Source of the DNA: Methylobacter sp.
GTDB lineage: Bacteria > Pseudomonadota > Gammaproteobacteria > Methylococcales > Methylomonadaceae
NCBI GenBank assembly: GCA_030653175.1
Contig: JAURZV010000003.1
Location: 1-45,817, forward strand
DNA: 45,817 nt
Direction: 5' to 3'
Shown here: piece by piece, positions 39,416 through 45,817 of the stretch
Numbering within the stretch: the stretch's first letter is position 1
Layout of the letters: each line of letters opens with the position of its first letter
Made by a program: the position numbers and the translations under genes
The notes under the pieces: generated by a model
What the model saw: the letters and a program-made list of their open reading frames with translations, nothing else
What the model was told of the DNA's origin: nothing
Database searches by the model: none

Positions 39416-41647
39416 TTAGTTGGAAGAAACGTTTCCAGGGTGTAGCAACCTCAATCCGTTTGCAACGACCAATAAAGAAGCTCCCGTATCGGCCGCAATG
39501 GCTTCCCATAATGTTGCAAGCCCTGCAAAAGCTAATAGTGCAAAAGCAGCTTTGATAGTAAGTGCGAAAACAATATTTTGCCGGATAATCGCCAGTGTTC
39601 TTTTGGAATGACCGATTAACCAAGGGAGCTTGGAGAGATCGTCGCCCATTAATGCAATATCCGCGACTTCTATCGCCGCATCCGAACCTAACACGCCCAT
39701 GGCAATACCCAAATTGGCCCGCCCCAGTGCCGGCGCATCATTAATGCCATCACCGATCATCGCAACCTGCCTGTATTTTTCGATCATTTGACTGACGATC
39801 TCAACTTTATCGGCCGGCAACAATTCAGCATGCACTTCATCAATACCGATTTGAGCCGCGATGTTATTAGCCGTAACCCAATTATCACCGGTCAACATCA
39901 CCAGGTGTTTGATTCCCTTTTGTCTGAGGGATTGTAAAATCGATTTGATTTGAGCACGAGGCTGATCACTGATGGCAATCAGGCCGCAAATGTGTCGGTC
40001 ATTGCCGATCGCGATAACGGTTTGGCCGGTCTGTTCAAGTGCAATCGCTTTTTCACTGATTTCAGGAACTTCCTGACTACGCTCTAATAGATAACGACGC
40101 GATCCCAGCCAGAAATCAGTGCCGTTAAATAGTCCGGTTACACCTTTACCAGGCAGAACCGTCACCTCGTCAGCGCCGGCAACACTGATACCCCGGTTTT
40201 CCGTGTATTTTAAAATGGCTTTCGCCAGCGGATGATTGCTTCGCGCTTCCAGTGCCGCAGCACGACTCAACAGTTCTTCTTCGCTATGACCATTAAAAGG
40301 GTAAACTCCAGTGACTATTGGATCACCGCAAGTCAGCGTACCGGTTTTATCAAAGGCAATAGCATTAATACTGGCCGGTGCTTCAATATAAATGCCGCCT
40401 TTGATCAGAATACCTTGTCGAGCTGCACTGGCCAATGCCGCGACAATACTGACCGGTGTTGAAATGACCAGCGCACAAGGGCAGGCAATCACCAGTAACA
40501 CCAAGGCACGGTAGAACCACTCGTTCCAGATTCCCTCTAAAAACAATGGCGGAATGATAAACACGGCCAGTGCCAAGATCATCACTACCGGGGTATAAAT
40601 GCGGGCAAACTTTTCCACCCATTGCTCGGCTTCCGCTCGCTTGCTATGGGCTTCTCCAACCAGGCGAATGATATGCGCCAAGGTGGTATCCGAGGCGATT
40701 TTTGAGGAATTGATCTCCAGTGTTCCTTCACCATTGATACTTCCGGCAAACACTTCGTCGCCAACTTGCTTGGCAACCGGCATGCTTTCACCGGTAATCG
40801 GCGCCTGATTGACCGAACTGAAGCCGCTAATCACATCGCCATCCAAGGGGATTTTATCGCCCGGCGCTACTACAAAACGGCTGCCGATACTGACTTCTGC
40901 GGCAGGTACCCTGTGTTCCTGTCCGGTTTCATCCTTGATCGTAACCGTTGAAGGCGCTAAATCCAGTAACGCTTCTACCGCATGACGGGCACGACCAATA
41001 CTCCAGCTTTCAATTGCCAGGGACAGGGAAAATAAAAAACTCACGGTTGCTGCTTCAAACCACTCATCAATGAATAGGGCACCGATGACAGCAACCATCA
41101 TCAACAAATTCATATCGGCACGCAATCGTTTCAACGCATAAAAAGCTTTAACCATCACATGCCGAGCACCGAAAACAACCGCCAGACCAAACGCGATTTT
41201 TTCAGGTAAAGGCATCGCTTGCTGAGTATGTGCGTTAAATAAGCTAGTGAGATATTCATTGATAACCTCCCAGTGTAGTGACCAATTTTCAGGGTGGCTG
41301 AGAACAGTTTGCGCATCACTAAACCCACCGGCCATAGCGATATGAATCAACATGCCGACAATGATAAACAAACCGCTGAGTGTGGTATAAATGGTCTTCG
41401 AACGGTGAAGCTGTTTTACATCAGTTTGCGCCTGACCTGTTTGCCAGCGAGTTGCTTTCATCCCGGTTGCGGCAACCGCTTTAATGATGGTTTTTTCAGT
41501 CACCGGCTCGGCGTCAGACAACAGTGTCATTCGCCCGTTTAAAACATCAAACGCCAACCTGTCGCCGCCCCCCACTATCGGGCCTATCGCGCTTTTTAAG
41601 GTTGCGACTTCTTCAGCGCAGTCCAGACCTTCGATCTTGAAAGCCAT
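39416..41647 (-). other. Module 3 of the ATPase frame: Zn/Cd/Pb-type (ZntA-like) pump
   Basis: It starts MAFKIEGLDCAEEVATLK, a normal ZntA-type N-terminus, from an ATG at 41647. The TM motif is ACPCALVISTP, the P1B-2 form. Membrane helices, TGESMP, DKTGTLTCG, SNHPLAKA and GDGINDAP are all present, and the C-terminus ends LLHPGNVSSN. As a separate protein it would have 743 residues, the family's usual length. Confidence 0.8.
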
Positions 41648-44600
41648 GCTACTCGTAGGTGTTGATGCGACTGATCGAGTGAGACCAGGTTTCTCTCCTG
41701 CACAACAATCCACGTAGGCCAAAAGACGCAAGGCATTGATCACGACGACGAGGGTCGAGCCTTCATGTATCAATACCGCCAGGCCGATCCCCGCCCAGCC
41801 AAACAACGTGGCGGGAATCAGCAATACCACCACGCCCAGCGACACCCACAGATTCTGGCGGATGATGCGCCTCGATGCGCGGCTCAAGGCCACGGCAAAG
41901 GGCAGTTTGCTCAGATCGTCGGCCATCAGCGCCACGTCGGCGGTTTCCAGCGCCACGTCGGTGCCGGCGCCGCCCATGGCGATGCCGACCGGGGCGCGCG
42001 CCATGGCCGGGGCATCGTTGACGCCGTCGCCGACCATGGCCACCTGGCCGTAACGCTGCCCAAGTTCCTCCATGGCCTTGACCTTGTCTTCCGGCAACAG
42101 GCCCGCTTTCACTTCGTCCAGGCCAACCGCGTCGGCGATGGCGCGGCCCACGCGTTCATTGTCCCCGGTGAGCATGATGGTCTTGCGGATGCCGAGTTGA
42201 TGCAGTCGCGCCAGCACCTGCTTCACTGCTTCACGCGGGGTGTCGGCCAAAGCCACGACGCCGAGAAACTGCCCGTCGGCCTGTATCAGCATGATGGTTT
42301 TGCCTTCCGTCTGGAGGCGCAATGCGTGCTGCTGAATCACCTCGGGGATGGGCTCGCCGTCAAACAACTTGGCGTTACCGATGGCTATTTTTTGCCCGTC
42401 AAATTCGGCGCGCAGTCCTTTTCCGGTAACGGCTTCAACCTCCCCGGCTTCATCCCAGATTAAACCGCGCCCCTTCGCCTCCGCCACAACCGCCTGTGCC
42501 AGGGGATGGGCGCTGCGGCTTTCCACGGCGGCTGCAACGGTCAGTAGATGTGCCTCGTCTCCGCTAACCGCGACGACATCGGTCACCTTGGGCTTGCCGA
42601 TGGTCAAGGTGCCGGTCTTATCGAAGGCGATCGCCGTTAGCACGCCGAGATTTTCCAGATGCACACCGCCCTTGATCAGCACACCGCCGCGCGCGGCGCG
42701 CGCAATGCCGGACAGCACCGCCGACGGGGTGGCGATGGCCAGCGCGCAAGGGGAAGCCGCCACCAGTACCGCCATGGCGCGGTAAAAGGCTTCGGCAAAT
42801 GGGAAACCAAACAGCGGTGGAAGCGCGATGAGCAACCCGGCACCCACCAACACGACGGGCACGAAGATCCGCTCGAAGCGGTCGGTGAATCTCTGGGTAG
42901 GAGATTTCTGCGTCTGCGCTTCGGCCACCATCTCCACCATGCGCGCCAGCGTGCTCTCCCGCGCCAGCTTGGTCACCTCGACGACCAGCGCGCCCTCGCC
43001 GTTGACCGTAGCGGCGAATACCTTGTCGCCAGGCTGTTTGTCCACCGGCATGGATTCGCCGGTGACCGGAGCCTGGTCCACCGCCGAGTTGCCCGACGCC
43101 ACCTGGCCGTCGGCGGGGATGCGCTGGCCGGGCTTGACGATCACCCGGTCGCCGCGCTGCAATTCTTCCACCCGCACCTCGATCTCAGCGCCATCCCGCT
43201 GCACGATGGCGGTCTTGGGGGCCAGTTCCGCCAGCGCCTCGATGGCCTTGCGAGCACGGTCCATGGCCATGTGTTCCAGTGCATGACCCAGGCTGAACAG
43301 GAACAGCAGCAGCGCGCCTTCTTCCCAGGCGCCGAGCGCCGCCGCGCCGGCCGCCGCGACAATCATCAGGATGTCGATGTCAAAGCTGCGGCTGCGCAAA
43401 CTCTGCCAGGCATCGCGCAGGGTGTAGAAACCGCCTGCCGCGTACGCACCCAACAAAAGGCCGAGCGCCAGATCGCGCGGTGCGCCGGCGAGGCCTGCAA
43501 GCCAGCCGGCCAGCAACAGCAAGCCGGCAACCCCGCTAAAAATAAGCTCGCGATGCTCGGCGAACCATCCGGCCTCGCGGCCTTCTTCCAGCACGGCATA
43601 GCCGAGCGCCTGGATGCGCCGGACAATCGCCGGGCGTTCGATTTTCTCGCTGTCGAATTCCAGGCGCAGGCGCTCGGCGGCGTAGCTCACCGAAGCTTCC
43701 AGCACGCCGTCCGTGCGTTGCAGGGCATGCTCGATCACCGTGGCGCAGGTGGGGCAATCCATGCCGTCGATGCGCAGGTTCTCGTGACGGTAGCGGTTGC
43801 CGAGCTTGGCACCGGCCGCTTGCGCCAGCTCGCGCACCCGGCTCACGCTGAACTGCTGCGGGTCGTAGTGCAGGCAAAGGCGGGCGATCCCGTCTTCGCG
43901 GACCAGATGTACCTTTTCCAACCCTTCGGCCTGCAGCAATTCAGTCAGCCGTCCTACGCAGGCGTCGCGCTCATCGGCGACATCCGGCAAGACCAGGGAC
44001 AAGTCCAGTTTAAGTTTTTCAGCCATGGTGCTGCTCCTTGCAGAACCCGTTGACTTTTTGTTTGCACCTAAGGGATTCAAGTCCCCATCAATCCGAATGC
44101 GCAGCAATTTCGCCGAATTCACAAACACCAGAACATCCGGCCCCAGATGCAGGAGGGCGGCTTCGATAGGACCAATCCAGCCCATCAGCGCCGCCGTGAT
44201 ACCCAACACATGGACTACGCCAACGCCCACAAATAAATTCTCTTGAATCGTGCGATAAGCGCGTCGGGCAATGGCACGAGCACTGACGATTTTAGATAAG
44301 TCATCCGTCATCAGCACTATATCGGCAGCTTCCAGCGCGGCCTGGGTGCCGCCACCGCCCATCGCAATGCCTACATCCGCCCGTGCCAGTGCCGGCGCAT
44401 CGTTGATGCCGTCACCGATCATTGCTACGCGATGCCCTTGCTTTTTTAACTCTTCGATCGCTGCTACTTTGTCTTCCGGCATCAAGTTGGCGCGCACCTC
44501 GTCCACGCCTAATTCCGTGGCCACCGCTCGTGCGGTGGCCTCATTGTCGCCGGTCAACATCACGATGCGCTTGACGCCAGTCCGTTTCAATTTCTCCAGC

Positions 44601-45817
44601 GCTTCGCGCGCACCCGGCCGTAACACATCGGCGATAAAGATGACCCCTGCAAATTGTCCATCAACGGCCACATGAACCGGTGTTTGTCCTCCGTCTTCAA
44701 TGGCCGCGGCAAGCGTTACGCCGTTTTCACGCAGCAAAGCCGCATTGCCGACCAGCACGGCGCGACCCGAGACGGTTGCTATCACGCCCCGACCTTGCAT
44801 CTGTTCATATTGGTCCGGCTCCGGCACGGCGATCTGTTTAAGCGTTGCGTAATCCACAACGGCTTTGGCCAGCGGATGCGCCGAACGGCGGTCGGCGGCG
44901 GCTGCCAGACTCAACAGTTCCATTTCAGTAAATCGTGAATCGCGTGCCTCCACGCGAACCACTTCAGCCTTGTTCGCGGTCAGCGTTCCGGTTTTGTCGA
45001 AGACCATCACATCCGCTTTGGCCAGCGACTCCAGATACAGGCCGCCCTTGACCAAAATACCGCTTCGGGCAGCACGCGCAATGGCGGCGATCATCACCAA
45101 GGGCGTCGCCAGTCCCAGTTCGGCAGGCGAGGTAAAAATCAGCAACGTGACGATGGTTCGCACGTCGCCCGTGACCATGTAAACCGCGATGAGAAATACA
45201 AAAACGACCGGAATTAGCCACGCGGCCACTTTGTCGGCGAGTTTTTGCACGGGAGCCTGCGCCGCTTCGGCGTTTTCAACCAGCCCGATGATGCGGGCAA
45301 AGGTAGTGTCGCTACCGACTTTTTCTGTCTGAATATCGACTGCGCCCGATGCGACGATGGTGCCGGCAAAAACGCTCGCGCCGATACTCTTGTCCTTGGG
45401 AAGGCTTTCGCCGGTGATGGGCGCTTCGTTGATCGATGCGGCACCGCCTACGATGCTGCCGTCCACCGGAATTTTTTCGCCGGCACGCACCAGGACGACA
45501 TCGCCGGTTCGCAGTTGCTCGACCGGAACCACGCGTTCACCGTCCGCGCCGCGCATCAGCGCGACTTGCGGCACCGAGCCGATCAGGGTCTTGATGGAAG
45601 CCCGTGCGCGATCCATATTCAAGTCGGCAATGAACTCCGCAATGAGAATAATCACCATCAGCACGGCGCCGGCGACCGTCTCGCCGCCAAACACCGCGAC
45701 CAGGGTGGCCACGGTAACAAAAATCTCGGTGCCGACCTTGCGTTCGCGTATCAGGTCGATCAAGCCGGTTTTTACCAGCGGGTATAAACCAATAGCGACG
45801 GCCAGCCACAGGATTTG
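39416..45817 (-). CDS. Three P1B-type heavy-metal ATPases in one reading frame, N-terminus beyond window
   Basis: One frame of more than 2130 codons, open to the right edge (the visible text begins QILWLAVAIGLYPLVKTG). Residues are counted here from codon TTG at 45763. Module 1 (to about 579): TGES, TM motif TSPAELGLATP, DKTGTLT (about 254), SAHPLAKA, GDGINDAP. Module 2 (580-1372): HMA domain GMDCPTC (about 667), SPCALAIATP (about 1002), DKTGTLT (about 1046), GDGVNDAP. Module 3 (1373-2115): degenerate HMA GLDCAEE, CPCALVISTP (about 1757), DKTGTLT (about 1802), GDGINDAP. So three complete P1B pumps are joined without stops. Single P1B pumps are 650-900 residues. An internal ATG with a good Shine-Dalgarno precedes module 2, and a likely one precedes module 3, so three proteins may be made instead of, or besides, one. 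Module 2 is clearly G+C-richer than module 3. Confidence 0.85.
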   Translation of the reverse strand, partial: QILWLAVAIGLYPLVKTGLIDLIRERKVGTEIFVTVATLVAVFGGETVAGAVLMVIILIAEFIADLNMDRARASIKTLIGSVPQVALMRGADGERVVPVEQLRTGDVVLVRAGEKIPVDGSIVGGAASINEAPITGESLPKDKSIGASVFAGTIVASGAVDIQTEKVGSDTTFARIIGLVENAEAAQAPVQKLADKVAAWLIPVVFVFLIAVYMVTGDVRTIVTLLIFTSPAELGLATPLVMIAAIARAARSGILVKGGLYLESLAKADVMVFDKTGTLTANKAEVVRVEARDSRFTEMELLSLAAAADRRSAHPLAKAVVDYATLKQIAVPEPDQYEQMQGRGVIATVSGRAVLVGNAALLRENGVTLAAAIEDGGQTPVHVAVDGQFAGVIFIADVLRPGAREALEKLKRTGVKRIVMLTGDNEATARAVATELGVDEVRANLMPEDKVAAIEELKKQGHRVAMIGDGINDAPALARADVGIAMGGGGTQAALEAADIVLMTDDLSKIVSARAIARRAYRTIQENLFVGVGVVHVLGITAALMGWIGPIEAALLHLGPDVLVFVNSAKLLRIRIDGDLNPLGANKKSTGSARSSTMAEKLKLDLSLVLPDVADERDACVGRLTELLQAEGLEKVHLVREDGIARLCLHYDPQQFSVSRVRELAQAAGAKLGNRYRHENLRIDGMDCPTCATVIEHALQRTDGVLEASVSYAAERLRLEFDSEKIERPAIVRRIQALGYAVLEEGREAGWFAEHRELIFSGVAGLLLLAGWLAGLAGAPRDLALGLLLGAYAAGGFYTLRDAWQSLRSRSFDIDILMIVAAAGAAALGAWEEGALLLFLFSLGHALEHMAMDRARKAIEALAELAPKTAIVQRDGAEIEVRVEELQRGDRVIVKPGQRIPADGQVASGNSAVDQAPVTGESMPVDKQPGDKVFAATVNGEGALVVEVTKLARESTLARMVEMVAEAQTQKSPTQRFTDRFERIFVPVVLVGAGLLIALPPLFGFPFAEAFYRAMAVLVAASPCALAIATPSAVLSGIARAARGGVLIKGGVHLENLGVLTAIAFDKTGTLTIGKPKVTDVVAVSGDEAHLLTVAAAVESRSAHPLAQAVVAEAKGRGLIWDEAGEVEAVTGKGLRAEFDGQKIAIGNAKLFDGEPIPEVIQQHALRLQTEGKTIMLIQADGQFLGVVALADTPREAVKQVLARLHQLGIRKTIMLTGDNERVGRAIADAVGLDEVKAGLLPEDKVKAMEELGQRYGQVAMVGDGVNDAPAMARAPVGIAMGGAGTDVALETADVALMADDLSKLPFAVALSRASRRIIRQNLWVSLGVVVLLIPATLFGWAGIGLAVLIHEGSTLVVVINALRLLAYVDCCAGEKPGLTRSVASTPTSSMAFKIEGLDCAEEVATLKSAIGPIVGGGDRLAFDVLNGRMTLLSDAEPVTEKTIIKAVAATGMKATRWQTGQAQTDVKQLHRSKTIYTTLSGLFIIVGMLIHIAMAGGFSDAQTVLSHPENWSLHWEVINEYLTSLFNAHTQQAMPLPEKIAFGLAVVFGARHVMVKAFYALKRLRADMNLLMMVAVIGALFIDEWFEAATVSFLFSLSLAIESWSIGRARHAVEALLDLAPSTVTIKDETGQEHRVPAAEVSIGSRFVVAPGDKIPLDGDVISGFSSVNQAPITGESMPVAKQVGDEVFAGSINGEGTLEINSSKIASDTTLAHIIRLVGEAHSKRAEAEQWVEKFARIYTPVVMILALAVFIIPPLFLEGIWNEWFYRALVLLVIACPCALVISTPVSIVAALASAARQGILIKGGIYIEAPASINAIAFDKTGTLTCGDPIVTGVYPFNGHSEEELLSRAAALEARSNHPLAKAILKYTENRGISVAGADEVTVLPGKGVTGLFNGTDFWLGSRRYLLERSQEVPEISEKAIALEQTGQTVIAIGNDRHICGLIAISDQPRAQIKSILQSLRQKGIKHLVMLTGDNWVTANNIAAQIGIDEVHAELLPADKVEIVSQMIEKYRQVAMIGDGINDAPALGRANLGIAMGVLGSDAAIEVADIALMGDDLSKLPWLIGHSKRTLAIIRQNIVFALTIKAAFALLAFAGLATLWEAIAADTGASLLVVANGLRLLHPGNVSSN
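41648..44026 (-). other. Module 2 of the ATPase frame: SPC-type P1B pump
   Basis: It begins with MAEKLKLDLSL at an ATG at 44026, a ferredoxin-like first domain and an HMA domain (GMDCPTCATVIEHAL). The TM motif is ASPCALAIATP, the SPC form of P1B-4 pumps (Co/Fe type). It carries all catalytic motifs over about 793 residues. The DNA is conspicuously G+C-rich, with long antisense open frames as a by-product. Confidence 0.78.
44024..44039 (-). promoter_or_regulatory. Internal ribosome binding site before module 2
   Basis: AAGGAG (44034-44039, reverse strand) lies seven bases before the ATG at 44026. This is the best ribosome binding site in the whole ATPase frame, and it suggests that module 2 can start on its own. 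Confidence 0.65.
44027..45817 (-). other. Module 1 of the ATPase frame: pump with a SPA motif, incomplete at window edge
   Basis: The visible part has the actuator (VDGSIVGGAASINEAPITGE), TM motif FTSPAELGLATP without the metal-binding cysteines, DKTGTLTANK, GDGINDAPALARADVG and two last helices. It ends in the linker LNPLGANKKSTGSARSST, which runs straight into module 2. Its metal is uncertain. Confidence 0.75.

Noticed and set aside
41765-44053. Long rightward open frames (232 and 464 codons) opposite ATPase module 2
   Set aside because: They are antisense to a well-conserved ATPase with clear motifs. The high G+C makes stops rare on the opposite strand. The translations are rich in H, R, Q and G and show no domain.
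39416-45817. Reading the ATPase frame simply as an assembly collapse of one repeated gene
   Set aside because: The three modules differ in sequence, motifs and base composition, so they are not copies of one gene. A mis-join at a junction still cannot be excluded from the sequence alone.

Overview
The window looks like a chromosomal stretch from a gammaproteobacterial (type I, Methylococcales-like) methanotroph. The basis is established knowledge of families: ten serine-cycle and tetrahydrofolate C1 genes (mcl, mtkA, mtkB, sga, hpr, mdh, mtdA, gck, glyA, ftfL) sit beside gammaproteobacterial housekeeping genes (metH, trkA/trkH, fetAB, ygiQ). The genus cannot be fixed from this sequence alone, and no methane or methanol oxidation gene is present.

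Layout. 1-4.7 kb: a partial glutaredoxin-like gene tightly coupled behind metH, a DUF2970 membrane protein and a small membrane protein. 4.7-7.8 kb: a secreted 128-residue protein, a 43-residue membrane peptide and a 37-residue lipoprotein with their own terminators, and a 630-residue HTTM-DUF393 fusion. 8.0-10.9 kb: trkA-trkH potassium uptake. 11.0-16.8 kb: first serine-cycle block, with mcl-mtkA-mtkB leftward and sga-hpr rightward from a shared 360-bp intergenic region. 17.0-27.4 kb: a metal/efflux island holding an outer-membrane lipoprotein, adaptor and RND pump, a broken MNT/HEPN toxin-antitoxin pair, a CusR/CusS-like two-component system, and fetAB bracketed by two copies of one repeat. 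27.7-35.3 kb: second serine-cycle block, with mdh leftward and mtdA-gck-glyA-ftfL rightward, interrupted between glyA and ftfL by a GIY-YIG-like gene, a MITE and an orphan DUF2281 antitoxin. 35.7-38.7 kb: a spermidine-synthase-like protein and a YgiQ radical SAM protein. 38.7-45.8 kb: tRNA-Thr(UGU), a pseudogene split by a MITE, and one very long reading frame with three consecutive P1B-type metal ATPases, running off the right edge.

How the genes work together. FtfL and MtdA handle one-carbon units at the folate/methanopterin level. GlyA puts the C1 unit on glycine. Sga and Hpr turn serine into glycerate, and Gck phosphorylates it. Mdh, MtkAB and Mcl take oxaloacetate through malate and malyl-CoA to acetyl-CoA and glyoxylate. 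Phosphoenolpyruvate carboxylase, enolase and methenyl-H4F cyclohydrolase are not in the window. The metal genes (RND pump, CusRS-like, FetAB, ATPases) suggest copper/iron/zinc homeostasis, but no substrate is proven.

The most unusual features are the triple P-type ATPase reading frame and the intergenic palindromic repeats that have become part of coding sequences: one forms the tail of MtkA, another lies in frame inside glycerate kinase.
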